A stretch of DNA of 42,476 nucleotides, from the NCBI GenBank assembly GCA_037445635.1, contig JBBIKC010000030.1, positions 1 through 42,476 of the forward strand. The letters run 5' to 3'. Both the position numbers and the translations under genes were made by a program. The DNA is from JBFMCC01 sp037445635. Its GTDB lineage: Bacteria > Chloroflexota > Anaerolineae > Anaerolineales > Villigracilaceae. Positions 24,291-32,354 of the stretch are shown here, piece after piece. Below the pieces are notes generated by a model. The model ran no database searches. It had not been told where the DNA came from and worked only from the letters and a program-made list of their open reading frames with translations. The first letter of the stretch is position 1, and each line of letters begins with the position of its first letter.

Positions 24291-26252
24291 ATGCCGCTTC
24301 GCGCCGCCTTTGCCGTCCTTATCGCCGCGCTCCTGCTCGCCTCGTGCGGGCCGGGCGCGGCGACCTCCATTTCGCAGGAAACTCCCGTTCCTCCGGCGCA
24401 AACCACCGCGCCGCGCGCAGATACGATCCGCTTTGCCCTCGTCGGCGCTGTGCAATTGACGAACGTCTGGGCTTACTTCGATGAGGCCGGAGCCGGCTAC
24501 AACAACCGCGCCGTGCAGGCCAACTTTTGGCCGAGTTTGTATCGGCTGTCAATTCCCGGCGGTGAGTTCGAAGCGCACCTCGCGGATGGTGAGCCCTCCG
24601 TCTTCGTGGAGGAAGGCGGTTTTTTCGCGGCGGATGTCAGACTCAAACCCGGTCTGCTCTGGTCCGATGGCACTCTTTTGACGGCCGGCGATGTGGTCTT
24701 CACAGTCAACACCGCGCTGGCGTTTGAACTCGGCCTGGATTGGCGCGCGGCGTACAATCCCGCGATCCTCGACCATGCCGAGGCCGTGGACGATTTGATC
24801 GTCAGGTTCTATTTCAAATCCCGGCCTACGGTCGCAGACTGGCAATATGGCGCATTGCAGGGACCGATTGTCAGCAAGACCTACTGGGAATCGAAGGTCG
24901 CCGCGCTGACCGCCCTGCTCCCCTCGCCCGAACTGGAGCAATCCATCCTCGATTTGCAAGCCGAGGCAGAGACCGTTCAAACCAATCTCGATGAGTTGAC
25001 CGTTGCGTTGTCGCTGGTGGAACAGTCCAGCAAGGATTACGAAAAGCTCAAGACCCAGGTGGATAAAAAGCAAGCCGCACTCAATTACCTGAACAGCGAA
25101 ATCGAGAGACTTGGGTATGAAAGGGAATCTTTTCTTTTCGATGCCCGCGCGGCCGTGTATGCTCTGGATTCCGATGGTGAGCCGACCTTCGGACCGTACA
25201 TGGCAGGTCTGCGCGAGACGGGTTCGTTGGAAAACGTGGTCAACCCGAATTATCCCTTTGGCGCGCCGTTATTCGAGCGCGTCGTATATATCGCTTTCCC
25301 CGAAGATGCCATGACCATCGAGTCCATCGCCGGCAGCCAAGTGAATGTTCTCCTCGATCCCGCCGGGCTTTCCTCCGATTGGATTGCGCGGCTTTCAGAG
25401 ACAGGTTTTGCGGTATCGAAACAACCCACTTCGAGCGCGCGCTTCCTGGTTTTGAATCCATCCAATCCGTATCTGGCTGACAAGACATTTCGCAGGGCGC
25501 TGAGTTGTATCGTCGAAAACACTTTCTTTCTGGTGGGAGCGGAGTTCGAGAGTTTGAGAGCGTTTGTCCCTCCCGATAATCTGTTCTGGAGCAACGCGCA
25601 GGCGGTGAGGCCGTGCGCGGAGCTTGATCCACAGAATAGTTTCAATCAAATCCTCGCGATCTTGAAGTCCGGCAGCTATGGCTGGGACAGGGAACCAACC
25701 ACCGATGCCTCGCGTCCGGGGTTGACCGTCATTGGCGGCTCGCCTCTGAAGATGCCCAACGGTGAAAGTCCGCCGACTCTCGGGATTCTTGTTTCGTCTT
25801 CCGATCCCCGTCAGAGAGAGTTTGCGGGACGATTGGTCGAGCGGTTGACCCTGCTGGGGTTGGACGTGGATTTACAATGGGCCGCGCCTGAGGAGATCAA
25901 TTATGCGGTTTACAGCAGCGGCGATTACGATATGGCCATTCTCGGCTGGCGGTTAAGCGCGTACCCGGGCTATCTGTGCGAATGGTTCGAGGCGCCGAGT
26001 CCCTTTGCTTATAACGGAGACAGGCTCAGGTCCGCGTGCGAAGCGCTGCGCGGGGCGGGCGATCTCGAATCGGCGCGGCAGGCGGCATTCGAGGCTCAGT
26101 TCGTCCTGGCGGAAGACTTGCCGTTCATCCCGCTGTACGCGGGCTTTCGGTATGAAGCGTGTCGGGATGTTGATTACCCCTTCGGGAAAGTCCTGAATGG
26201 GATTGCGGGCGTGTACGGCGCGCCCTGGCTGGCGATGCCCGCTGTGCCTTAG
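24291..26252 (+). CDS. Peptide-binding lipoprotein-like protein with coiled-coil insert
   Basis: A 653-residue lipoprotein (lipobox LLASC, Cys19) related to SBP family 5: LLWSDGTLLTAGDVVFTVNTAL, the FRRALSCIVEN segment and LAEDLPFIPLYAGFRYEAC are recognisable. Unlike ordinary members it carries, at about residues 213-280, a long charged helical stretch with heptad-like spacing (from ELEQSILDLQAEAE to LNSEIERLGYERES) that should form a coiled coil projecting from lobe I. The rest of lobe II is shortened. It could be a divergent binding protein or a scaffold for the others. No clear Shine-Dalgarno sequence is seen before the ATG, which lies 15 bases after the preceding stop. Confidence 0.85.
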   Translation: MPLRAAFAVLIAALLLASCGPGAATSISQETPVPPAQTTAPRADTIRFALVGAVQLTNVWAYFDEAGAGYNNRAVQANFWPSLYRLSIPGGEFEAHLADGEPSVFVEEGGFFAADVRLKPGLLWSDGTLLTAGDVVFTVNTALAFELGLDWRAAYNPAILDHAEAVDDLIVRFYFKSRPTVADWQYGALQGPIVSKTYWESKVAALTALLPSPELEQSILDLQAEAETVQTNLDELTVALSLVEQSSKDYEKLKTQVDKKQAALNYLNSEIERLGYERESFLFDARAAVYALDSDGEPTFGPYMAGLRETGSLENVVNPNYPFGAPLFERVVYIAFPEDAMTIESIAGSQVNVLLDPAGLSSDWIARLSETGFAVSKQPTSSARFLVLNPSNPYLADKTFRRALSCIVENTFFLVGAEFESLRAFVPPDNLFWSNAQAVRPCAELDPQNSFNQILAILKSGSYGWDREPTTDASRPGLTVIGGSPLKMPNGESPPTLGILVSSSDPRQREFAGRLVERLTLLGLDVDLQWAAPEEINYAVYSSGDYDMAILGWRLSAYPGYLCEWFEAPSPFAYNGDRLRSACEALRGAGDLESARQAAFEAQFVLAEDLPFIPLYAGFRYEACRDVDYPFGKVLNGIAGVYGAPWLAMPAVP

Positions 26253-26285
26253 CATCTTGTAAAGGCTTGCGGGATATTTCTTTGC

Positions 26286-26291
26286 TATAAT
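26286..26291 (+). promoter_or_regulatory. Possible -10 box before the second ATPase pair
   Basis: TATAAT about 28 bases before the GTG at 26319, in the 66-base gap after the third binding protein. No good -35 is seen at the normal distance, so an internal promoter is only suggested. Confidence 0.4.
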
Positions 26292-26318
26292 CAGATAATC
26301 TCTCAGAAGGAGAGCGTC

Positions 26319-27344
26319 GTGGCTGACAAAAACACTCCCCTGCTCGAAATCAAGGACCTCAAAACGTACTTTTACACCGAAGACGGTGTGGTGCGTGCTG
26401 TGGATGGCGTGAACTTTGAAGTGTATCCCGGCGAAGTGGTGGGCCTGGTGGGCGAATCGGGATGCGGTAAGAGCGTGACCTCGCTTTCGATCATGCGCCT
26501 GATCGCGCCGCCCGGCAGGGTGGACTCGGGGGAGATCCTGCTGGACGGCGTCAATCTGCTCGATTTGTCCGAGAGGGAAATGACGAATGTGCGCGGCAAC
26601 CGTATCTCGATGATCTTCCAGCAGCCGCAGTCGGCGCTCAATCCCGTGTTCAAGGTGGGCGATCAGATTGCCGAGGTATTGCGCATTCATCAATCGTTGG
26701 GAAAGGAGGCCGGGCGCAAGCGCGCCATCGAGATGCTGAAACTGGTCGGCATTCCCGACGCCGAGCGCCGCGTGGAATCTTATCCGCACGAACTTTCGGG
26801 CGGCATGGCCCAGCGCGTGATGATTGCCATGGCGCTGGCCTGCGTGCCCGAACTGCTGATCGCGGACGAGCCGACCACCGCGCTGGATGTGACCATTCAG
26901 GCGCAGATCCTCGACCTGATGCGCGACCTGCGCCGCACCATGGGCACATCGGTCATTTTGATCACGCATGACCTGGGTGTGGTGGCCGAGATGTGCGAGC
27001 GCGTGGCGGTGATGTACGCGGGCGAGATCGTCGAGCAGACCGATGTGAACACACTCTTCGACCAACCCCTGCACCCCTACACCCTTGGCCTGATCGGCTC
27101 GATCCCCATCCTGGGCGAGATCAAGGAACGGCTGGACGTGATTCCCGGCTCGGTCCCCAACCTCGTGAACCTGCCGCCGGGCTGCCGCTTTGCACCCCGT
27201 TGTCAGGCGCGCCTGACACATAATCTGACCGTCTGCACCGAGATCAAACCCGACTTGATCGAGGCCGGTCCCGGCCATAGCGTACGTTGCTGGCTGTACC
27301 AGGACGCCGATGGGCACACCGCCCCCCTGACCAAGACGAACTAG
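26319..27344 (+). CDS. Oligopeptide ABC transporter ATPase (OppD/DppD type), second pair
   Basis: A 341-residue ATPase with Walker A GESGCGKS, signature LSGGMAQR (with Ala where most have Arg or Lys), Walker B LLIADEPTTALD and switch LITHDLGVVAEM. The Cys-rich C-terminal tail (GCRFAPRCQARLTHNLTVC...VRCW) is present. It is a paralogue of the OppD-type ATPase at 15250-16242 but distinct in sequence. The start is GTG, with a strong AAGGAG seven bases upstream. There is no second permease pair in the window, so it may power the same OppBC or permeases elsewhere. Confidence 0.95.
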   Translation: MADKNTPLLEIKDLKTYFYTEDGVVRAVDGVNFEVYPGEVVGLVGESGCGKSVTSLSIMRLIAPPGRVDSGEILLDGVNLLDLSEREMTNVRGNRISMIFQQPQSALNPVFKVGDQIAEVLRIHQSLGKEAGRKRAIEMLKLVGIPDAERRVESYPHELSGGMAQRVMIAMALACVPELLIADEPTTALDVTIQAQILDLMRDLRRTMGTSVILITHDLGVVAEMCERVAVMYAGEIVEQTDVNTLFDQPLHPYTLGLIGSIPILGEIKERLDVIPGSVPNLVNLPPGCRFAPRCQARLTHNLTVCTEIKPDLIEAGPGHSVRCWLYQDADGHTAPLTKTN

Positions 27345-27359
27345 ACCGGAGCGAGAATA

Positions 27360-28355
27360 ATGACAGCAACCGCAGTTACAAACAGTATGAACGAGACTCT
27401 GGTCGAAGTCAAACACCTGGTTAAGTATTTCCCGGTGCGAGCCGGGTTGTTGCAGCGCGTGGTCAATCACGTCAAAGCCGTGGACGATGTCAGTTTTGCA
27501 GTCCGCAAAGGCGAGACGCTCGGCCTGGTGGGCGAATCGGGATGCGGCAAGACGACCGTCGGACGCACAATGCTGCGGCTCATCGAACCGACCTCCGGGG
27601 AGATTACGTTCGAAGACAAGGATGTGCTTCAACTGCGCGGAGGCGACCTCAAAGCCATCCGCCGCGACATGCAGATCATCTTCCAGGACCCGTATGCCTC
27701 GCTCGATCCGCGCGTGCCTATCGGCGAATCGGTCATGGAAGGACTGCACATCCACAAGATAGGTTCCCCGAAGGAGCGCTTCGAGTTGATGCTCGACACG
27801 CTCAAGAAAGTGGGGCTGGAGGATTACCACGCCCGCCGTTACCCGCATGAGTTTTCGGGCGGACAGCGCCAGCGTATCGGCATCGCCCGCGCCCTGGCCC
27901 TGCGGCCCAAGTTCATCGTCTGCGACGAGCCGGTCTCCGCTCTGGACGTTTCGATTCAGTCGCAGGTGCTCAACATCCTCAAGGACCTGCAAGCCGAATT
28001 CGGCCTGACCTATCTCTTCATCGCGCACAACCTCTCGGTTGTCGAACACGTTTCGGACCGCGTGGCGGTGATGTATCTCGGCAAGATGGTCGAATTGACC
28101 ACGCGCGATGACCTCTTCCGCAACCCGATGCATCCCTACACGCGCGCGCTGATGTCAGCCATTCCGATTCCCAACCCAAGACTCAAGCGCGAACGCATCA
28201 TTCTCAAAGGCGACGTGCCCAGCCCGCTCAACCCGCCCAAAGGCTGCCGCTTCCACCCGCGCTGCCCCATTGCGGTAGAGCAGTGCTCACAGGAGGAACC
28301 GCGCTTCGAGGAGATCATGCCCAATCATTGGGTTGCCTGCTGGCTGGCAAAATAG
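27360..28355 (+). CDS. Oligopeptide ABC transporter ATPase (OppF/DppF type), second pair
   Basis: A 331-residue ATPase with Walker A GESGCGKT, signature FSGGQRQR, Walker B FIVCDEPVSALD, switch FIAHNLSVVEHV (Asn where the first pair has Asp), and the Cys-rich tail GCRFHPRCPIAVEQC...VACW. It is a paralogue of the ATPase at 16239-17225. It begins 15 bases after its partner. The next gene, a response regulator, starts 21 bases after the stop and may be co-transcribed. Confidence 0.95.
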   Translation: MTATAVTNSMNETLVEVKHLVKYFPVRAGLLQRVVNHVKAVDDVSFAVRKGETLGLVGESGCGKTTVGRTMLRLIEPTSGEITFEDKDVLQLRGGDLKAIRRDMQIIFQDPYASLDPRVPIGESVMEGLHIHKIGSPKERFELMLDTLKKVGLEDYHARRYPHEFSGGQRQRIGIARALALRPKFIVCDEPVSALDVSIQSQVLNILKDLQAEFGLTYLFIAHNLSVVEHVSDRVAVMYLGKMVELTTRDDLFRNPMHPYTRALMSAIPIPNPRLKRERIILKGDVPSPLNPPKGCRFHPRCPIAVEQCSQEEPRFEEIMPNHWVACWLAK

Positions 28356-28376
28356 ATTTGCGGAGCGGATCCGGCT

Positions 28377-29435
28377 ATGACAAGCGTTCCCACCATCCTT
28401 CTGGTTGATGATCAACGCGACATCCTGCGCCTCCTGCATTCCTCGCTCGACACGCTGGGCCATAAATTTCAAATCTTCGAGGCTCCCTCCGGCGAGGAGG
28501 CCCTGCTGGAGGCCTCGCGCCACAAGATTGACCTGCTCGTCTCGGATTACAAACTGCCCGGTATTACCGGTGTGGAGTTGATGCATAAGATCCGCGCCCG
28601 CCACAAGGACGTGAAAGTCATCCTCATCACGGCCATGACCGACAAGCGGACGCGCGACGACATTCGCGGCGCCGGGGCCACGGCCATCTTCGACAAGCCC
28701 ATCCCGCTGGGCGACTTCCTGGACGTGGTCGAGCGCTCCCTGGGGCTCGAACGCACCATCCTGCCGCCCGAGGCCTCGGAGGCGCGCCACGCCACGCTCT
28801 CGGACCTGCTGGCGAAATTCCGCAAGGCTGTCAAGGCGCAGGCCGTTTACCTGGTCAGCGACCGCGGCCGAGTCCTCGAACGCGCCGGCGACCTGTACGA
28901 CAGCAGTATGGAGGTCTCGCTTCTTTCGGCGGTCATGGCCATCTTCAGCGCCGGGCAGAAGGTCTCCAAGTTCATCCATCAGGATGGCCCGGACCATTAC
29001 CACGTCTTCCGCGGCGGTGATCACGACCTGTTGCTCGTTCCGGTCAATTCCATGTACGGACTGCTGGTGGCCGGGGAGAAATTGACGACGCGCGATCACC
29101 TCCTGAAGGTGGTGGAGGCCGCCCTCGCCGTCCGCGCGGACATCGAGCGGGCGCTGAGGTCCCTGGGCGTTCCCACCGCCGCGGCCGAGCCTTCCGAGGT
29201 CGAAAAGACGGTCGAGATTTCCGCCGCGGTTAATGTCCCCACCGCGGATATCGAGAACCTGCTCACGCAGGCCAAAAAGAAAAAGATCAAGCCCCAGGAC
29301 GCGGACGCCTTCTGGTCCGAAGCGGTCGAGAAACACGGCAACCCGCCGCTCAACCCGGATGAGATTTCCTACGAACAAGCCAAAAAACTGGGACTCGCCC
29401 CGGGCGACACGCGGCCTGTGCGCAAGAAACCGTAA
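28377..29435 (+). CDS. Response regulator with a roadblock-like C-terminal region
   Basis: A 352-residue protein. The receiver domain (about 5-125) has the acidic pair Asp11/Asp12, phospho-acceptor Asp57 (VSDYKLPG), Thr85 and Lys107 (FDKPI), so it should accept a phosphate. Residues about 140-265 form an alpha/beta region (AVYLVSDRGRVLERAG ... HDLLLVPVNSMYGLLVAGEK) that resembles roadblock/LC7 domains, seen with small GTPases and gliding or motility systems. The last 85 residues are charged and Pro-rich with a short helical unit. There is no DNA-binding or enzymatic output domain, so the output is probably protein-protein contact. No histidine kinase is nearby. Confidence 0.85.
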   Translation: MTSVPTILLVDDQRDILRLLHSSLDTLGHKFQIFEAPSGEEALLEASRHKIDLLVSDYKLPGITGVELMHKIRARHKDVKVILITAMTDKRTRDDIRGAGATAIFDKPIPLGDFLDVVERSLGLERTILPPEASEARHATLSDLLAKFRKAVKAQAVYLVSDRGRVLERAGDLYDSSMEVSLLSAVMAIFSAGQKVSKFIHQDGPDHYHVFRGGDHDLLLVPVNSMYGLLVAGEKLTTRDHLLKVVEAALAVRADIERALRSLGVPTAAAEPSEVEKTVEISAAVNVPTADIENLLTQAKKKKIKPQDADAFWSEAVEKHGNPPLNPDEISYEQAKKLGLAPGDTRPVRKKP

Positions 29436-29437
29436 CA

Positions 29438-29466
29438 TTGTCCCGCCTCGTCCCCTGTGATACAAT
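29438..29466 (+). promoter_or_regulatory. Promoter of the tRNA-Gln gene
   Basis: -35 TTGTCC (29438-29443), 17-base spacer, -10 TACAAT (29461-29466), ending 11 bases before the tRNA 5' end. Confidence 0.65.
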
Positions 29467-29477
29467 TTCGCCCGCAC

Positions 29478-29548
29478 TGGGGCGTGGTGCAACGGCAGCA
29501 CACCAGACTTTGGATCTGTGGATCTTGGTTCGAGTCCAGGCGCCCCAG
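29478..29548 (+). tRNA. tRNA-Gln (anticodon TTG)
   Basis: Acceptor arms TGGGGCG / CGCCCCA pair fully; the D arm is GTGC-loop-GCAC; the anticodon loop CTTTGGA gives anticodon TTG, reading CAA (and CAG by wobble); the T arm CTTGG-TTCGAGT-CCAGG is standard. The T-G first acceptor pair region and the G discriminator fit glutamine identity. The CCA end is not encoded (CC then T). One mismatch closes the anticodon stem. It has its own promoter and terminator. Confidence 0.95.
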
Positions 29549-29560
29549 CCTTTTATAAAT

Positions 29561-29585
29561 CCCGCGCAGGCGGGGCTTTTTCTCT
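29561..29585 (+). terminator. Terminator after tRNA-Gln
   Basis: Stem CCCGC / GCGGG with a GCAG loop followed by CTTTTTCTC. Confidence 0.75.
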
Positions 29586-29588
29586 CTA

Positions 29589-29628
29589 ACAGGCTTTGCC
29601 CCGCCGAAGCGGAGGAAGCCTGTTTTTT
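29589..29628 (+). terminator. Second terminator-like hairpin
   Basis: Outer arms AACAGGCTT / AAGCCTGTT enclose an internal GCCCCGCCGAAGCGGAGG, then TTTTTTTA. It backs up the tRNA terminator and isolates glmU. Confidence 0.75.
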
Positions 29629-29630
29629 TA

Positions 29631-29681
29631 CCCTCACCCTCACCCCCTCTGCCCTTAGGGAGAGGGGTGCAGGGGTGAGGG
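29631..29681. repeat. Palindromic repeat family B upstream of glmU
   Basis: CCCTCACCCTCACCCCCTCT and AGAGGGGTGCAGGGGTGAGG flank GCCCTTAGGG. It is the same family as the element inside uvrD (11369-11419), in the opposite orientation, and ends about 14 bases before the glmU ATG. Confidence 0.75.
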
Positions 29682-29694
29682 GTAGGAGCCGTAC

Positions 29695-31059
29695 ATGAAA
29701 GTAACCGCCATCCTCCTTGCCGCCGGGCAGGGGACTCGCATGAAGTCCGACCTGCCGAAGGTCCTGCACCCTATCGCGGGCAGGCCGATGATCTGGCATT
29801 CGTTGGAGGCCATCCGTCAGGTCACGACCGAAAAGCCGGTCGTTGTGGTCGGCCACAGCGCGGAGAAAGTGACCGAATTCCTCGGCGCTTCTGCCATGAC
29901 CGTGATCCAGGAGCCGCAACTCGGCACCGCCCACGCGGTGATGCAGGTTGAATCCGCTTTAAAGGAAAAGACCGACCTGATCCTGGTCTGTTACGCGGAT
30001 ATGCCCCTGTTGCGCAGCGAGACTTTACGACAATTAGTCGAAACGCAAAAGGCCAACAAGGGACCGATGTCCATGTTGACGGTGATTGCCGATGATCCGC
30101 GCGGCTTTGGGCGTATCGTCCGCAACGCGCAGGGAACGGTGGAAGCCATTGTCGAGGAGTATGTCGCCACACCCGAGCAACTCGCCATTCGCGAACTCAA
30201 CGTCGGCGCGTACTGCTTCGATGCGGACTGGCTGTGGGACGCGCTGGGCCGTATCGAAAAGAATCCGCACAAGGGCGAGTATTATTTAACGGATACGGTC
30301 GAACTGGCGGTAAAGGCCGGGTTGCCGGTGCAGGCCGCGGTCATGGAAGATGCGAAAGAGGCGATCGGGATCAACACGCGCGTGCACCTGTCCGAGGTCG
30401 AGGCGGAGATGCGGCGGCGCGTCAACGAGTCGCACATGCTCAACGGCGTGACGATGATGGACCCCGCGTCCACATATGTCGAGGTCGGCGTGACGATTGG
30501 TAAAGATACGGTCCTCATGCCGAATACGTATTTGCAGGGCAGGACCGAGATCGGCGAGGGCAATGTGCTTGGTCCCAACTCGATCATTCGGGATTCGAAG
30601 ATCGGGAATCGATGCAAGGTGTTGGCGTCGGTGATGGAGGGCGCGTGGCTCGAAGACGATGTGGACATGGGCCCGTTCGCGCGTCTGCGGAAGGGCGCGC
30701 ATTTGGGAAGGGGCGTCCACATGGGGAATTTCGGGGAGGTGAAAGATTCGTATTTGCATGACGGCGTGAAGATGGGACACTTCTCTTATATCGGCAACGC
30801 CGAGATCGGTTCGGGCACGAACATCGGCGCGGGGACGATCACCTGCAATTACGATGGCGAGAAAAAGCATCCCACCCAGATCGGCGAGGACGTATTCATC
30901 GGCTCGGACACGATGCTGGTGGCCCCGCTCAAGATCGGCGACGGGGCGCGCACCGGCGCGGGCGCGGTGGTGACGAAGGACGTGCCCGCGGACACGCTCG
31001 TGGTGGGCATGCCGGCGCGGGCGATCAAGAAACTGGAAAGAAAGCCAAAGAAAAAGTAA
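29695..31059 (+). CDS. glmU: Bifunctional GlmU (UDP-GlcNAc synthesis)
   Basis: A 454-residue enzyme (usual length about 455) that acetylates glucosamine-1-phosphate and then transfers UMP from UTP to give UDP-N-acetylglucosamine for peptidoglycan and glycans. The uridylyltransferase domain has LLAAGQGTRMKSDLPKVLHPIAG at the N terminus, CYADMPLL, and the GEYYLTD segment. The C-terminal acetyltransferase is a left-handed beta-helix with GPFARLRKGAHLG, NFGEVKDS, and GAGTITCNYDGEKKH, all characteristic of GlmU. TAGGAG eight bases upstream supports the ATG at 29695; that site directly abuts a palindromic repeat. It heads a run of glmU, cdd and recO. Confidence 0.98.
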   Translation: MKVTAILLAAGQGTRMKSDLPKVLHPIAGRPMIWHSLEAIRQVTTEKPVVVVGHSAEKVTEFLGASAMTVIQEPQLGTAHAVMQVESALKEKTDLILVCYADMPLLRSETLRQLVETQKANKGPMSMLTVIADDPRGFGRIVRNAQGTVEAIVEEYVATPEQLAIRELNVGAYCFDADWLWDALGRIEKNPHKGEYYLTDTVELAVKAGLPVQAAVMEDAKEAIGINTRVHLSEVEAEMRRRVNESHMLNGVTMMDPASTYVEVGVTIGKDTVLMPNTYLQGRTEIGEGNVLGPNSIIRDSKIGNRCKVLASVMEGAWLEDDVDMGPFARLRKGAHLGRGVHMGNFGEVKDSYLHDGVKMGHFSYIGNAEIGSGTNIGAGTITCNYDGEKKHPTQIGEDVFIGSDTMLVAPLKIGDGARTGAGAVVTKDVPADTLVVGMPARAIKKLERKPKKK

Positions 31060-31122
31060 CCGCGGAGAACACGAAGGATACGGAGAAGAAAAGTCTCTGT
31101 ATTCTCCGTGCGCTCTGTGGTG
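31059..31122. repeat. Imperfect dyad repeat between glmU and cdd
   Basis: ACCGCGGAGAACACGAAGG faces CTCCGTGCGCTCTGTGGT across an AAAAGTCT centre, with inner arms ATACGGAGAA / TTCTCCGT. It looks like a member of the common CGGAGAACAC-type dispersed repeats. It sits between two co-directional genes and could fold in the mRNA. Confidence 0.65.
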
Positions 31123-31135
31123 AGGAAGGTTATTC

Positions 31136-31555
31136 ATGACTCTTACCAAAGAGGAACGCCAATCCCTGATCGACCGCGCCAACGAAGCGCGGCGACGCGC
31201 CTACGCGCCGTATTCCCGCTATCCCGTCGGCGCGGCGCTGCGGACCAAAAGCGGCCGCATCTACACGGGAGTCAACATCGAGAACGCGGCCTATCCGGCC
31301 ACTATCTGCGCTGAACGCGTGGCCGTGTTCAAAGCGGTCTCGGAGGGTGAAACCAAATTCGAGGCCATCTCGGTTGTCACCGATAACGGCGGGTCGCCGT
31401 GCGGTTCCTGCCGCCAGGTGCTGGCGGAATTCGGATTGGACACCATGGTGCTCATCGCGGACGGCGCGGGGAAATTATTGCACGAGATGACTGTGGCAGA
31501 ACTCCTGCCCGAAACCTTCACCCCCGACCACCTTCCACGCAGACCAGCCGACTAG
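31136..31555 (+). CDS. cdd: Cytidine deaminase
   Basis: A 139-residue zinc enzyme converting cytidine or deoxycytidine to uridine forms in pyrimidine salvage. The zinc ligands and catalytic acid are Cys58 and Glu60 (ATICAERVAV), Cys89 and Cys92 (SPCGSCRQVL); the substrate-binding GVNIENAAYP is present. GAGGAAGG seven bases before the ATG fixes the start. The C-terminal tail beyond FTPDHL (PRRPAD) is encoded by a repetitive ACCAGCCGACTAGCCGACC stretch that may be an element added at the 3' end. recO follows after 16 bases. Confidence 0.97.
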   Translation: MTLTKEERQSLIDRANEARRRAYAPYSRYPVGAALRTKSGRIYTGVNIENAAYPATICAERVAVFKAVSEGETKFEAISVVTDNGGSPCGSCRQVLAEFGLDTMVLIADGAGKLLHEMTVAELLPETFTPDHLPRRPAD

Positions 31556-31571
31556 CCGACCAGCGACTTAC

Positions 31572-32354
31572 ATGCCCACCTTTCGTTCCTTCCGCGTCGA
31601 GGCCGTTGTGCTTCGTCACAGCGACTGGGGCGAGGCCGACCGCCTGCTCACGCTGTACACGCGTCAGCGCGGCAAGACGCGGGCGATTGCCAAAGGCGCG
31701 CGCAAACTCACCTCGCGCAAGGCTGGACATCTCGAACCGTTCACGCACGTCACACTGCAACTGGCAAAAGGCCGCGACCTGCTCATCGTCACGCAGGCCG
31801 AAACGATAGAGTCCTATCAGCCCCTGCGCGAAGACCTGGTCCTCACGGGCTATGCATCCTACGTGATCGAACTGCTCGACCGCTTCACGTACGAGGAAGA
31901 GCAGGAACAGCCGTCTCTCTTCCGCCTGCTGGCCGACACTCTCGCGCGCCTCGCCTCCAAAGCGGACCCCTGGCTGGTCATCCGTTATTACGAGATGCGC
32001 CTGCTCGATTTCCTCGGCTTTCGTCCGCAACTCTTCGAATGTGTCAACTGCGGACGCGAGATTCTGGCCGAGGACCAGTTCTTTTCGTTCAGCGCGGGCG
32101 GCGTCATCTGTCCGCGCTGCGGGCAGGGACTCCGCAATCCGCATCCCATCTCGGTGGACGCGCTCAAGTACCTGCGCCATTTTCAGCGCAGCAGTTATTC
32201 CGAGGCGACGCGTGCGCGTCCCAGCCTCGAGGCTCGTGCTGAGCAAGGTCGAAGCATCCAGAAGGAGACCGAGTCGCTGATGCAGGGTTATTTCACCTAT
32301 CTGCTCGAACGCGAGTTGAACACACCTGGCTTTATCAAACGCGTTAAGGCCTGA
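31572..32354 (+). CDS. recO: DNA repair protein RecO
   Basis: A 260-residue recombination mediator that helps load RecA on gapped DNA with RecR. The N-terminal OB fold (RVEAVVLRHSDWGEADRLL) and TRQRGKTRAIAKGARK are typical, and the zinc finger is Cys157, Cys160, Cys180 and Cys183 (CVNC...CPRC). At residues 215-230, where RecO proteins go straight into the last helix, a stretch LEARAEQGRSI is encoded by a family A repeat (32229-32258) without breaking the frame. No strong ribosome binding site precedes the ATG, which follows cdd by 16 bases. The flavoprotein gene converges and overlaps its last 11 bases. Confidence 0.95.
   Translation: MPTFRSFRVEAVVLRHSDWGEADRLLTLYTRQRGKTRAIAKGARKLTSRKAGHLEPFTHVTLQLAKGRDLLIVTQAETIESYQPLREDLVLTGYASYVIELLDRFTYEEEQEQPSLFRLLADTLARLASKADPWLVIRYYEMRLLDFLGFRPQLFECVNCGREILAEDQFFSFSAGGVICPRCGQGLRNPHPISVDALKYLRHFQRSSYSEATRARPSLEARAEQGRSIQKETESLMQGYFTYLLERELNTPGFIKRVKA
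32229..32258 (+). repeat. Family A palindromic repeat inside recO
   Basis: The core CTCGTGCTGAGCAAGG plus TCGAAGCATC matches the intergenic copy at 935-981 (minus strand) and the TIR-gene copy at 35859-35945. It is translated in frame within RecO. Confidence 0.75.

Noticed and set aside
25953..28133. A 726-codon open frame on the minus strand
   Set aside because: It runs antisense to the second ATPase pair, which has all its motifs; the His/Arg/Gly-rich translation is typical of a shadow frame.
28287..29501. A 404-codon minus-strand frame
   Set aside because: Antisense to the response regulator and extends into the tRNA gene; no domain is visible.
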